Assembly (NCBI RefSeq): GCF_900589395.1
Contig: NZ_UUIS01000075.1
Span: 451,697 to 515,696, forward strand
Length of the DNA stretch: 64,000 bases
Direction: 5' to 3'
DNA from: Pseudomonas viridiflava
GTDB taxonomy: Bacteria > Pseudomonadota > Gammaproteobacteria > Pseudomonadales > Pseudomonadaceae
Position numbers and translations under genes: made by a program. Below the pieces are notes generated by a model. That model saw nothing but the letters and a program-made list of their open reading frames with translations, was not told the DNA's origin and made no database searches. This document shows positions 33,485 to 43,058 of this stretch, one piece after another. How positions within the stretch are numbered: the first letter of the stretch is position 1; each line of letters begins with the position of its first letter.

Positions 33485-34285
33485 ATGAGCATGCCCCGCA
33501 ACGCATTCAAGGCCGCCTTGGCCAAAGGTGAGCCGCAGTACGGCATCTGGGCCGGTTTCGCCACCGGCTACGGCGCTGAAATCACCGCCAGCTTCGGCTA
33601 TGACTGGATGCTGATCGACGGCGAGCACGCGCCCAACACCGTGCCTTCGGTGCTGGCCCAGTTGCAGGCCGTGGCGCCCTACACCACGGCGCCCGTGGTG
33701 CGCGCAGTTGGCCACGACCCAGTGCTGATCAAGCAGTTGCTGGACATCGGCACCCAGACCCTGATGATCCCGATGGTCGAAACCGCCGAGCAGGCCCGGG
33801 CCCTGGTGCAGGCCATGCGTTACCCGCCGCACGGCATCCGTGGTGTCGGCGGCGGCCTGACCCGCGCCACGCGCTGGGACGCGGTGCCCGACTACATCAA
33901 TACCGCCCATGAGCAGTTGTGCCTGATCGTGCAGGTCGAGTCCCGCGCCGGGGTCGAAAACGTCGCGGCCATCGCCGCGGTCGAAGGCGTCGATGCGGTG
34001 TTCATCGGTCCTGCCGACCTCTCCACCGGGCTGGGCCATGTCGGCAACCCGTCGCACCCCGAGGTGCAGGACAAGATCCGCCAGGCCATCGACGCCACGC
34101 TCGCCGCCGGCAAGGCCTGCGGCATCCTGGCCCCGGCCGAGGAAGACGCGCGGCGCTATCAGGCCTGGGGCTGCCAGTTCATTGCCGTGGCCATCGACAT
34201 CAGCCTGATGCGCCAGGCCGCGCTGAACAACCTGGCGCGCTACCGGGAACCGGCCGAACAGCGCGCGGCGTCGCGCACCTACTGA
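33485..34285 (+). CDS. rhmA: 2-keto-3-deoxy-L-rhamnonate aldolase
   Basis: A 266-residue class II aldolase of the HpcH/HpaI family, the length of E. coli YfaU/RhmA. It shows DWMLIDGEHAPNTVP (catalytic His), IPMVETAEQAR, GGGLTRATRWDAV, IVQVESRAGVEN (metal Glu) and VFIGPADLS (metal Asp). It splits the keto-deoxy acid into pyruvate and L-lactaldehyde. The ATG at 33485 is used; the upstream in-frame extension overlaps rhmD. Confidence 0.9.
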   Translation: MSMPRNAFKAALAKGEPQYGIWAGFATGYGAEITASFGYDWMLIDGEHAPNTVPSVLAQLQAVAPYTTAPVVRAVGHDPVLIKQLLDIGTQTLMIPMVETAEQARALVQAMRYPPHGIRGVGGGLTRATRWDAVPDYINTAHEQLCLIVQVESRAGVENVAAIAAVEGVDAVFIGPADLSTGLGHVGNPSHPEVQDKIRQAIDATLAAGKACGILAPAEEDARRYQAWGCQFIAVAIDISLMRQAALNNLARYREPAEQRAASRTY

Positions 34286-34318
34286 GTCTTGCGTACCTAT
34301 CGAACAGGAACATCGAAC

Positions 34319-35752
34319 ATGACTGCTTTGCCGATCTACGAGAATTACATCAATGGCCGGTTCGTCAGCAGCGCCGAGCACCTGGATGTATTCAACCCGG
34401 CCACTGGCACCTTGCTGGCCAAGGTTCCCGCCTCCGATGCCAGCCAGGTCGACGCCGCCCTGGCGGCAGCCCGCGCCGCCCAGCCCGCCTGGGGCCGGCG
34501 CCCGGCCAATGAACGGGCAGGCTACCTGCGCAGGATTGCCAGCAAGATTCGTGAAAACGTGCCGCACCTGGCGCGCACCATCACCCTGGAGCAAGGCAAG
34601 ATTTCGGCGCTGGCCGAAGTGGAGGTGAATTTCACCGCCGATTACCTGGACTACATGGCTGAATGGGCGCGGCGCATCGAAGGCGAGATCATCACCAGCG
34701 ACCGTCCCGGCGAGAACATCTTCATGTTCCGTAAGCCACTGGGCGTGGTGGCCGGCATTTTGCCGTGGAATTTCCCGTTCTTCCTGATCGCCCGCAAGAT
34801 GGCGCCGGCGCTGGTCACCGGCAACACCATCGTGATCAAGCCCAGTGAAGAAACGCCCAACAATTGCTTTGAGTTCGCCCGCCTGGTGGCCGAAATCGAC
34901 CTGCCAGCGGGGGTGTTCAATGTGGTCTGCGGCGACGGCGGCGTGGGTGCCGCCCTGACCGCGCACCGTCAGGTCGACATGATCAGCTTCACCGGCAGCG
35001 TCGAGACCGGCGCGCGGATCATGAGCGCCGCGGCGCCCAACATTACCAAGCTCAACCTGGAACTGGGCGGCAAGGCACCGGCCATCGTGCTGGCCGATGC
35101 CGACCTGGAACTGGCGGTGCGGGCCATCCGTGACTCGCGCATCATCAACACCGGGCAAGTGTGCAACTGCGCCGAGCGGGTCTATGTCGAGCGCAGCATC
35201 GCCGATCAGTTCATCGAGAAGGTCAGCGCAGCCATGGCCGCCACGCGCTATGGCGACCCGCTGGCCGACAGCACGGTGGAAATGGGCCCGCTGATCAACC
35301 GCCAGGGCCTGGAGAGCGTGGCGGCCAAGGTGCGTACTGCGCAGGCCCAGGGCGCACAGTTGATCACCGGCGGGCAGGTGGCCGACCAGGGCACGGGCTT
35401 TCATTACCAGCCGACCGTGCTGGCCGGGTGCAACGCCGACATGGAGATCATGCGCAAGGAGATTTTCGGTCCGGTGCTGCCGATCCAGATCGTCGATGAC
35501 CTGGATGAAGCCATCGCCCTGGCCAACGACTGCGAATACGGCCTCACCTCCTCGCTTTACACCCGCGACCTGGGCAAAGCGATGCACGCCATGCGCGAGA
35601 TCGACTTTGGCGAAACCTACATCAACCGGGAGAACTTCGAGGCCATGCAGGGCTTCCATGCCGGAGTGCGCAAATCAGGCATGGGCGGTGCGGATGGCAA
35701 GCATGGGCTATACGAATACACCCATACGCATGTGGTTTATCTGCAGGCCTGA
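34319..35752 (+). CDS. aldA: Lactaldehyde dehydrogenase (AldA type)
   Basis: A 477-residue NAD-dependent aldehyde dehydrogenase, alignable end to end with E. coli AldA. It has the AEVEVNFTADYLDYMAEWAR block, ILPWNFPFFLIARK, catalytic Glu in LELGGKAPAIV and catalytic Cys in NTGQVCNCAERVY, ending FGETYINRENFEAMQGFHAG. It oxidises L-lactaldehyde from the RhmA reaction to L-lactate. CAGGAAC lies before ATG 34319. Downstream is a repeat-filled gap, so the operon probably ends here. Confidence 0.92.
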   Translation: MTALPIYENYINGRFVSSAEHLDVFNPATGTLLAKVPASDASQVDAALAAARAAQPAWGRRPANERAGYLRRIASKIRENVPHLARTITLEQGKISALAEVEVNFTADYLDYMAEWARRIEGEIITSDRPGENIFMFRKPLGVVAGILPWNFPFFLIARKMAPALVTGNTIVIKPSEETPNNCFEFARLVAEIDLPAGVFNVVCGDGGVGAALTAHRQVDMISFTGSVETGARIMSAAAPNITKLNLELGGKAPAIVLADADLELAVRAIRDSRIINTGQVCNCAERVYVERSIADQFIEKVSAAMAATRYGDPLADSTVEMGPLINRQGLESVAAKVRTAQAQGAQLITGGQVADQGTGFHYQPTVLAGCNADMEIMRKEIFGPVLPIQIVDDLDEAIALANDCEYGLTSSLYTRDLGKAMHAMREIDFGETYINRENFEAMQGFHAGVRKSGMGGADGKHGLYEYTHTHVVYLQA

Positions 35753-35836
35753 TCGTAATGCATGATGGGCGCAAGGACGCTCTGCTCGCGACTTCGATGA
35801 GACAGTCGATACAAATGCGGCAGATTCCTTGCCGCT

Positions 35837-36100
35837 ATCGCCGGCAAGCCGCCTCCCACAGTCCGGGGCCAGGCACGAAATTCAGGGTCACATCAATTCT
35901 TTGGGAAGCGGCTCTGCCGGCGATGAGGCCAGCAAGGCCCATACACCTGCTGCGCCTGTTAAATAGCCATCGCCGGCAAGCCGCCTCCCACAGTCTGGGG
36001 CCAGGCACGAAATTCAGGGTCACATCAATCCTGTGGGAGGCGGCTCTGCCGGCGATGAGGCCGACAAGGCCAACACCCTTCACACAGCCTTCGCCAGTAG
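35837..36100. repeat. REP-B tandem array, 132-bp period
   Basis: Two 132-bp units start at 35837 and 35969 (each ATCGCCGGCAAGCCGCCTCC ... CAGGCACGAAATTCAGGG ... GGCTCTGCCGGCGATGAGG). The period equals that at 29555 although the spacer sequence differs. It lies in the gap of 535 bp between aldA and 36288; the rest of the gap shows no gene. Confidence 0.88.
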
Positions 36101-36287
36101 AGCGGCCTTCCATCATGTCCATTCGTCGCAGCGAAGCGATCTTTATCAAACTTTGCCGGGCGGTTTTATTTCCCAAGCTCATGAGTGGCCGGTTTCAGCC
36201 AAGCCACTCAAGGGAGGCGAGCCGTCAATCCGGCCGTTATCAGGGTCGCCTTTCAAGGCGGTCCGGGTTTGATCAAGAGGTGTACCC

Positions 36288-36641
36288 ATGAAGACTTCAT
36301 TGCGTCATGCACTGGCCACGGCCGGACTGGCTTGCGTATTGACCGTCCCTGCCCTGGCGGCGACCGCTACTGCGGCGACCGTCAGCGACATTCCGGCCGG
36401 CATCGGCCAGCAGCCCATGACTCCCGGGGGCTCGGCACTGCCCCCAGGTACCGGGTCCGGCGATACCCGTGGCAGCAATGGCACCGACGGCAGCAATGTA
36501 CGCCCGGAAACCCGCATGACCCCCGATGGCCGGCAGAACCTTGAGAAAAAACCGGCCATCGAGCGCCAGACACCCCAACCGCGCCCGGCCAGGACGCCCG
36601 GCGATGAGCCCCGCAAAGACACCCCTCGAGAAAGTCAATAA
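36288..36641 (+). CDS. Small exported proline-rich protein
   Basis: A 117-residue protein with an N-terminal signal peptide (basic start MKTSLRHALATAG, hydrophobic core, cleavage near ALAA or ATA). The mature part is rich in Pro, Gly, Thr and Arg (PGGSALPPGTGSGDTRGSNG) and probably unstructured. AAGAGG precedes the ATG. Similar short unannotated exported proteins occur in Pseudomonas. No function can be given. Confidence 0.62.
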   Translation: MKTSLRHALATAGLACVLTVPALAATATAATVSDIPAGIGQQPMTPGGSALPPGTGSGDTRGSNGTDGSNVRPETRMTPDGRQNLEKKPAIERQTPQPRPARTPGDEPRKDTPRESQ

Positions 36642-36646
36642 GCGCT

Positions 36647-36901
36647 ATGGCGATGTGGATCGACCTGATGCAATGGCCGGCGATGGTCATTACTGTTCTG
36701 GCAGCCTGGTTCACCGGCTCCAGGACACCGCGCCGGCGCATGGTCGGCTTCTGGTGCTTCTGCCTGAGCAATGTGCTGTGGGTGATCTGGGGAATGCACG
36801 CCAACGCCTGGGCACTGATCGTGCTTCAGGTGCTGCTGGCGGGCATGAATATACGGGGGTATTGCAAGAATCGACGCCTCAAGCGCGCCCAGGCGGGATG
36901 A
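36647..36901 (+). CDS. Small inner-membrane protein
   Basis: An 84-residue protein with two to three membrane helices (about residues 8-22, 33-49 and 52-68) and a basic tail. W-rich segments FWCFCLSNVLWVIWGMHANAW fit a conserved small membrane family in Pseudomonas with no known role. It follows the preceding gene by 5 bp and is probably cotranscribed. An ATG at 36653 is an alternative start. Confidence 0.65.
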   Translation: MAMWIDLMQWPAMVITVLAAWFTGSRTPRRRMVGFWCFCLSNVLWVIWGMHANAWALIVLQVLLAGMNIRGYCKNRRLKRAQAG

Positions 36902-36927
36902 ACCGCCCGGGCCTTGGTTTCAACTGA

Positions 36928-38568
36928 TCAACTGATCGCGGTGTCTACCAGCGTCTGGGCTTCAGCCACCAGGCGTTGCAGGTGTTCGCCGCCGATAAAG
37001 CTCTCGGCGTAGATCTTGTAGATGTCCTCGGTGCCTGAAGGACGCGCCGCGAACCAGCCGTTTTCTGTCATCACTTTCAGACCGCCAATGGCCTGGTCGT
37101 TGCCCGGCGCGTGGCTGAGTACGCGCTGGATCGGCTCGCCGGCCAACTCGGTGGAGGTGACCTGGTCCGGCGACAGCTTGCCCAGCGCGGCTTTCTGCTG
37201 CGGGTTGGCCTTGGCATCGACGCGAGTGGAGAATGGTTCGCCCAGTTCGGCGGTCAGCGCTGCATAACGCTCGCTGGGGTTTTTGCCGCTGGTGGCAGTC
37301 ATTTCGGCCGCCAGCAACGCCGGGATCAGGCCGTCCTTGTCGGTGCTCCAGACACTGCCGTCGCGACGCAGGAACGACGCTCCGGCGCTTTCTTCGCCGC
37401 CAAAGCCCAGCGAGCCTTCGTACAGGCCCTGGGCAAAGTACTTGAAGCCGACCGGCACTTCATACAGCGTGCGGCCCAGGCGCGCAGCCACCCGGTCAAT
37501 CAGGCCACTGCTGACCACGGTCTTGCCCACGGCGGCATCGGCGCGCCACTGCGGGCGGTTCTGGTACAGGTAATCGATGGCCACCGCCAGGTAGCTGTTT
37601 GGCGTCATCAGGCCGCCCGTGGGCGTGACGATGCCGTGGCGGTCGTGGTCCGGGTCGCAGGCGAAGGCGATCTGGTAACGGTCCTTGAGGCCGATGAGGC
37701 TCTGCATCGCATGGCTGGAAGACGGGTCCATGCGGATCTGGCCGTCCCAGTCGACGCTCATGAAGCGGAACGTCGGGTCGACGTGCGGATTGACCACGTC
37801 CAGGTCCAGGTTGTAGTGCTCCGCAATGGCCTGCCAGTAGCGCACACCCGCTCCGCCCAGCGGGTCGACGCCCAGCTTCAGGCCTGAATGGCGAATCGCA
37901 TCCAGGTCGATGACGCTCTTGAGGTCAGCGACATAGGTGTTGAGGTAATCATGACGATGGGTGGTGTCGGCCCGCAGGGCCTTTTCATGGCTGATGCGGG
38001 AAACGCCGACGACCTGCTCGGCCAGCAACTCGTTGGCCTTGTTCTCGATCCACTTGGTGACATCGCTGTCGGCCGGGCCGCCATTGGGCGGGTTGTACTT
38101 GAAGCCGCCGCTTTGCGGCGGGTTGTGCGATGGAGTAATGACAATGCCGTCGGCCAGGCCGCTGGTGCGGCCACGGTTGTAGCAAAGGATGGCATGGGAC
38201 ACCGCCGGTGTCGGGGTGTACTCGTCGCCGACGGCGATCATCACCTGCACGCCGTTGGCTGCCAGCACTTCCAGGGCCGTGGCGCTGGCCGGGGTCGACA
38301 GTGCGTGGGTGTCGGCACCCAGAAAAAGCGGACCGTCGATGCCCTTGCTCTGGCGGTACAGGCAGATGGCCTGGCTGATGGCCAGAACGTGCCATTCGTT
38401 GAAGCTCAGCTCGAAAGAGGTGCCGCGATGCCCGGAAGTGCCGAAGGCCACACGCTGGGTGGTCACCGAAGCATCCGGCTGGCCGGTGTAATAGGCGGTG
38501 ACCAGCCGTGGAATGTCGACCAGCAAGTGCTCAGGGGCCAGCTTTCCGGCGAGGGGACTCAGACTCAT
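36928..38568 (-). CDS. pgm: Phosphoglucomutase, alpha-D-glucose specific
   Basis: A 546-residue phosphohexomutase interconverting glucose 1-phosphate and glucose 6-phosphate. Family marks are AFGTSGHRGTS, the catalytic phosphoserine in TPSHNPP followed by GGFKYNPPNGGPAD, the metal loop CDPDHDRHG, the sugar loop FGGEESAGAS and the phosphate loop RPSGTED. It is the E. coli Pgm type, not AlgC. GGAGGT lies upstream of ATG 38568. It feeds glycogen, trehalose or cell-surface sugar synthesis. Confidence 0.95.
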   Translation of the reverse strand: MSLSPLAGKLAPEHLLVDIPRLVTAYYTGQPDASVTTQRVAFGTSGHRGTSFELSFNEWHVLAISQAICLYRQSKGIDGPLFLGADTHALSTPASATALEVLAANGVQVMIAVGDEYTPTPAVSHAILCYNRGRTSGLADGIVITPSHNPPQSGGFKYNPPNGGPADSDVTKWIENKANELLAEQVVGVSRISHEKALRADTTHRHDYLNTYVADLKSVIDLDAIRHSGLKLGVDPLGGAGVRYWQAIAEHYNLDLDVVNPHVDPTFRFMSVDWDGQIRMDPSSSHAMQSLIGLKDRYQIAFACDPDHDRHGIVTPTGGLMTPNSYLAVAIDYLYQNRPQWRADAAVGKTVVSSGLIDRVAARLGRTLYEVPVGFKYFAQGLYEGSLGFGGEESAGASFLRRDGSVWSTDKDGLIPALLAAEMTATSGKNPSERYAALTAELGEPFSTRVDAKANPQQKAALGKLSPDQVTSTELAGEPIQRVLSHAPGNDQAIGGLKVMTENGWFAARPSGTEDIYKIYAESFIGGEHLQRLVAEAQTLVDTAIS

Positions 38569-38682
38569 GCAACCTCCATTTAAATAAGAAATAGCGGCTG
38601 GCTATGTAGGAAAAAACCAGACCAGCGGCAGTTTACTGGCACTTCGACTGTCGCGTCCGGTTTTGATTCCCCACACCGTGCG

Positions 38683-40947
38683 CTATTGCAGCCGCCACCA
38701 GCGCGGGAACAGCCGTTGCACCTTGGGTTCGGCGAAGCGGTCATCGATCAGCATCACCACGCCCCGGTCATCCTGGGTACGGATCACCCGGCCGGCGGCC
38801 TGCACCACTTTTTGTACGCCAGGGTACAAGTAGGTGTAATCGTAGCCATCACCGAACAACACAGCCATGCGCTGCTTGAACTGTTCGTTGACCGGGTTGA
38901 GCTGAGCCAGCCCCAGGGTGGCAATGAACGAGCCGATCAGCCGCGCGCCCGGCAGGTCGATGCCTTCACCGAAGGCGCCGCCCAGCACGGCAAAGCCGAT
39001 GCCCTGGCTGGTGGGGGTAAAACGCTCCAGAAAGCCCTGGCGCTCGGCCTCGCTCATGCCCCGGGACTGGCTCCACACCGGCACCTCTGGGTGGGTGTCG
39101 CGCATCAGCTCCAGCACTTGCTGCAGATAGTCGAAGCTGCTGAAGAAGGCCAGGTAGTTACCCGGCCGCGTCCGGTACTGCTCGGCCATCAACGCCACAA
39201 TCGGCGCCAGCGAGGCCTGGCGATGGGTGTAGCGGGTCGAAATGCGGCTGATGATGTTCACTTGCAGCTGGGCGTGATGAAACGGCGACTCGACATCGAC
39301 CCACACCGTGGTGCCCGGCAATCCCAGCAGGTCGGTGTAAAAGCGCTGTGGCGTCAGCGTCGCGGAAAACAGCACCGTGCTGCGCGCCGCGTTCAGGCGC
39401 GGGCCGATAAAGCGCGCCGGCACCACGTTGCGCAGGCTCAGGCGTGAGCGGCTGCGCTGGCGGCCGATATCACGCACCAGAACGTCGAAAATGAAATGTT
39501 CATCGAACAGCTCGGCAATGCGCGTAAAGCCGATCATCTCCAGGTACAGCCCCTGCAAGGCGGCGGCATGAACCTGTTGCGGGTGTTCATTGAAATAATC
39601 GCCCAGCGCGGTGATGCAGCCGGTCAGGCTGGCCAGCCATTTGCCGGGCAACTGCGCATGGGCCTGGTAAGGCTGGGGCTGGGCCTTGTTCAAGGCATTC
39701 CATTGCCGGTTCAAGCGTTGCAGGGCCTTTTTCACCGGTTCCGGCGCTTCACCGATGACTTCGGCCAGCGCCTGCTGGTCGAGGCTGGCGCTGTACATCT
39801 GCCGGCTGCGGTCGACCATGTTGTGCGCCTCGTCCACCAGCACGGCCACCTGCCACTGGTTGAGCTGCGCCAGGCCGAACAACATGGCGTTGAGGTCGAA
39901 CCAGTAGTTGTAGTCGGCAATCACCGCGTCGGCCCAGCGTGCCAGCTCCTGGCTCAGGTAGTACGGGCACACCTGGTGCGCCAGCGCCACCTCGCGCACC
40001 CCGGTCTGGCTCAGCCACGGCTGTTGCACGGCAGCCTGCCGCGCCGCCGGCAAGCGGTCGTAGAACCCTTGGGCCAGCGGGCAGGATTCGCCATGGCAGG
40101 CTTTATCCGGGTGCTCGCAGGCCTTGTCACGGGCGACCATTTCCAGCACCCGCAACGGCAGGCCCGGCGCATGCCGGCCAAGGGTTGCCAGGGCATCGAG
40201 GGCCAGTTGGCGACCGGGGGTCTTGGCGGTCAGGAACAGCACTTTGTCCAGCCCGCGCACCGGCATGGCCTTGAGCAACGGAAACAGAGTGCCCAGGGTC
40301 TTGCCAATGCCGGTCGGCGCCTGGGCCATCAGGCAGCGACCGGTGCTCACGGCTTTATAGACCGACTCGGCCAAAACCCGCTGACCGGTCCGGAAGGCCT
40401 CGTGCGGAAAGCTCAGGTCGGCAAGCGCCCGGTTGCGTGCGCCGCTGTGCGCCAGCTCCTGCCCGGCCCAGTGCAGGAACAGGTCGCACTGGCGCACGAA
40501 GAACGTGTGCAGTTCATCGCGGCTGAAGTGCTGGCGGATCAGTGTCTCGCGCTCGGTGGCGACATTGAAATACACCAGTGCCAGGGTCACCTCGCGCAAC
40601 TGGCGTTGCTGGCACAACAGCCAGCCGTAGACCTTGACCTGCGCCCAGTGCAACTGACGATGGTTGTCGGGCATGGCGTCCAGGTCACCACGGTAGGTCT
40701 TGACCTCCTCGAGCTGGTTGAGGATCGGGTCATAGCCATCGGCCCTGCCGCGGACGGTCAGGGCGCCATGCTCGCCTGTCAGCGACACTTCGGCCTGATA
40801 CGCCGCACCACGCCGGGTGGCCACGGTCTGGTGCCCGAGCATGCCTTCAAGCGCCGTGGGTGACGGGGTAAAGCGCAGGTCCAGGTCACCGGCCTTGGCC
40901 GTGAACTCGCACAAGGCCCGCACCGCGACGGTGTAGCGCGCGGGCAC
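38683..40947 (-). CDS. PD-(D/E)XK nuclease-XPD/DinG-type helicase fusion
   Basis: A protein of about 754 residues. The N-terminal 200 residues look like a PD-(D/E)XK nuclease (VRGRADGYDP with the metal Asp and LEEVKTYRGDL with E-x-K). The rest is an XPD/DinG superfamily 2 helicase: Walker A QAPTGIGKT, DEAH box as VDEAHNMVD, iron-sulfur cysteines between them (ACEHPDKACHGESCPL and HQVCPYY) and motif VI QAAGRVIRTQDD. It should unwind 5'-3' and act in DNA repair. Start is uncertain: GTG 40947 fits homologues, GTG 41022 is the longest reading. In other pseudomonads I recall a VRR-NUC nuclease gene beside it; none is here. Confidence 0.82.
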   Translation of the reverse strand: MPARYTVAVRALCEFTAKAGDLDLRFTPSPTALEGMLGHQTVATRRGAAYQAEVSLTGEHGALTVRGRADGYDPILNQLEEVKTYRGDLDAMPDNHRQLHWAQVKVYGWLLCQQRQLREVTLALVYFNVATERETLIRQHFSRDELHTFFVRQCDLFLHWAGQELAHSGARNRALADLSFPHEAFRTGQRVLAESVYKAVSTGRCLMAQAPTGIGKTLGTLFPLLKAMPVRGLDKVLFLTAKTPGRQLALDALATLGRHAPGLPLRVLEMVARDKACEHPDKACHGESCPLAQGFYDRLPAARQAAVQQPWLSQTGVREVALAHQVCPYYLSQELARWADAVIADYNYWFDLNAMLFGLAQLNQWQVAVLVDEAHNMVDRSRQMYSASLDQQALAEVIGEAPEPVKKALQRLNRQWNALNKAQPQPYQAHAQLPGKWLASLTGCITALGDYFNEHPQQVHAAALQGLYLEMIGFTRIAELFDEHFIFDVLVRDIGRQRSRSRLSLRNVVPARFIGPRLNAARSTVLFSATLTPQRFYTDLLGLPGTTVWVDVESPFHHAQLQVNIISRISTRYTHRQASLAPIVALMAEQYRTRPGNYLAFFSSFDYLQQVLELMRDTHPEVPVWSQSRGMSEAERQGFLERFTPTSQGIGFAVLGGAFGEGIDLPGARLIGSFIATLGLAQLNPVNEQFKQRMAVLFGDGYDYTYLYPGVQKVVQAAGRVIRTQDDRGVVMLIDDRFAEPKVQRLFPRWWRLQ

Positions 40948-41109
40948 AGGCTCAGCGCCGGGCGATGGCGGTAGAGGGCTTGGAAGGGTCACTGCGCGGT
41001 TCAACCATCGGCAAAGGGGCACTGGATGGGCGCACAGTAACCAGCCTGTCCCATGCTGGCAAATGGAAATGGATCGGTGGTGCGCATGAGCGCACCACCC
41101 TGCCCATTC

Positions 41110-42813
41110 TTATGCCAGCGGCGGCGTACGCGGTGGCACCTGGCGCTTGTTGCCGGTGGCCTCGTAGGCCGAGGCCAGGTGCAGCAGCGCATTGTCGTCA
41201 TAGGCGCGCCCGGCGAAGGTCAGGCCCACCGGCATGCCGATGTCGGCCATTACCCCCATGGGCACAGTCACGGTCGGCACGCCCAGGTGGCGGATGGCAA
41301 GGTTGCCATTGGCGACCCAGACCCCGTTGCGCCAGGCAATGTCGTTGGACGCCGGGTTGACGTCGGCATCGGCGGGCGCCACGTCGGCGACGGTGGGAAA
41401 GATCACCGCGTCCAGTTGCAGACGGTCCATCCAGTCTTCCAGGTCGAGGCGTCGCGTCTGTTCAAGGCCACGCAAGCCGTCCGGCAATGTGGCAATGCGG
41501 TCCCAGGGCGTAATGCCCCGTTTGGCCATGTTCACGTACTCGTCCATACCCGCCGCCAGTTCATCTTCGCGGTTGGGCAAGGTGCCAGGGTCATGCGGGA
41601 AAATCTGCGCGCCATCGACGTCTTCAAGGCGGTTCAGGGCCGGATCGCCATTGGCCCGCAGGAAGTCGTCAAAGGCCCAGCCCGACAGTTCCCACAGCTC
41701 ATCGTGCATGAAGGCTTTGGAAACCAGGCCGCGATTGAACACCGTCGGCGCGCCCGGGCGGTCGCCTTCGCAGTTGGACACCAGCGGAAAATCGGTCTCG
41801 ACCACCTCGGCACCGGCGGCCAGCAACGCCTGGCGCGCCTGTGCCCACAGGTCGATCACCGCTGGCCGGGTGTCAATGCGCTGGCCGGTCGGGCCACCGA
41901 TGCCGGGGGCCTCGCTGGTGCCCATTTCCGGGTCCTGGTTGATGAACATCTTCGGCACGCCGAAGCGCTTGCCAGCCAGCGCACCGGGGCCGGCTGCCAG
42001 CGCCGGATAGGACGCCGGGCGCACCGTCGAGGCTTTCGGGATCGGCACCCAGGGTTGCAGGCGCCACAGATCGCCACGGGTGTCGGGGTCGTCGGCCACC
42101 ACGACGTCGAGCACTTCGAGCAGGTCGGCCATGGTCCGCGCATAGGGCACGACCACGTCCATGGTCGGGGTCAGCGGCCAGTTGCCGCGCACCGAGATCA
42201 CCCCGCGTGAAGGTGTATAGGCGCACAAGCCGTTATTGGACGCCGGCCCGCGCCCGCTCGACCAGGTTTCTTCGGCCAGGCCAAAGGCGGCAAAGCTCGC
42301 CGCGGTGGCCGTGCCGGCGCCATTGGAGGAACCCGATGCAAAGGGCGCCGTCAGGTAGTCGCCGTTATAAGGGCTTTCGGCACGGCCATAAACGCCGCGT
42401 TGCATGCCGCCATTGGCCATGGGCGGCATATTGGTCTTGCCCAGGCAGATGGCACCGGCAGCGCGCAGGCGCTCGACGGTGAAGGCATCCTTGTGCGCCA
42501 CCAGGTCCTTGAACGCCGGGCTGCCGGATGCAGCAGTCAGGCCCTTGACCAGGTAACTGTCCTTGGCGGTGTAGGGAATGCCATCGAGCGGTCCCAGCAC
42601 CTGGCCGCGCGCGCGGCGGGCATCGCTGGCCTCGGCCTCGGCGAGCGCCTCGGGGTTGCGCACCACCACGGCATTGAGGGCGGTGGCCGTGCCCGGACCA
42701 TCAAAGGCCTCGATACGGGCCAGGTACGCCTTGACCAGCTCGAGCGCCGTGGTCTGGCCGGCCTCAAGCGCGGCGCGCAGCCGGGCAATGGAAACTTCGG
42801 TGACTTCTATCAT
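41110..42813 (-). CDS. Amidase-signature family hydrolase
   Basis: A 567-residue amidase-signature enzyme. The catalytic lysine is in IPYTAKDSYLV, the cis-serine in PFASGSSNGAGTATAASF and the nucleophile region appears as EETWSSGRGPASNNGL, a variant of the usual T-G-G-S-I-R-x-P. Residues after 300 form the usual variable insert. It hydrolyses an unknown amide. Start at ATG 42813 is preferred (GAGTG upstream); a GTG at 42825 is possible. The 245 bp from here to 43058 holds no gene. Confidence 0.85.
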   Translation of the reverse strand: MIEVTEVSIARLRAALEAGQTTALELVKAYLARIEAFDGPGTATALNAVVVRNPEALAEAEASDARRARGQVLGPLDGIPYTAKDSYLVKGLTAASGSPAFKDLVAHKDAFTVERLRAAGAICLGKTNMPPMANGGMQRGVYGRAESPYNGDYLTAPFASGSSNGAGTATAASFAAFGLAEETWSSGRGPASNNGLCAYTPSRGVISVRGNWPLTPTMDVVVPYARTMADLLEVLDVVVADDPDTRGDLWRLQPWVPIPKASTVRPASYPALAAGPGALAGKRFGVPKMFINQDPEMGTSEAPGIGGPTGQRIDTRPAVIDLWAQARQALLAAGAEVVETDFPLVSNCEGDRPGAPTVFNRGLVSKAFMHDELWELSGWAFDDFLRANGDPALNRLEDVDGAQIFPHDPGTLPNREDELAAGMDEYVNMAKRGITPWDRIATLPDGLRGLEQTRRLDLEDWMDRLQLDAVIFPTVADVAPADADVNPASNDIAWRNGVWVANGNLAIRHLGVPTVTVPMGVMADIGMPVGLTFAGRAYDDNALLHLASAYEATGNKRQVPPRTPPLA

Positions 42814-43058
42814 GGACGTGTTCACTCATATTCGGGTCGAAGCAGGCGCAGCACTCAGGCACGCGCTTCAGATCGGTACGGCACAGGCGGGCCATTTCGA
42901 CAGGGCCAGACACCGGCGTCAATACGCAGGCCTGCATTGTCTGATTGCAGCAAAGCGCAGACGCAGGCACGACATGACGCCCGGCGCACGAAAAAATGAG
43001 CAAGCCCAGGTTTGCTGCGGTCTGCATGAAAACAGCGCGGGTGCGCAAGGAATCGCTC

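Noticed and set aside
33452..35659. 735-codon open frame on the minus strand
   Set aside because: It is antisense to rhmA and aldA, both full-length known enzymes; the translation is Gly/His/Arg-rich without domains, as expected for a high-GC shadow frame.
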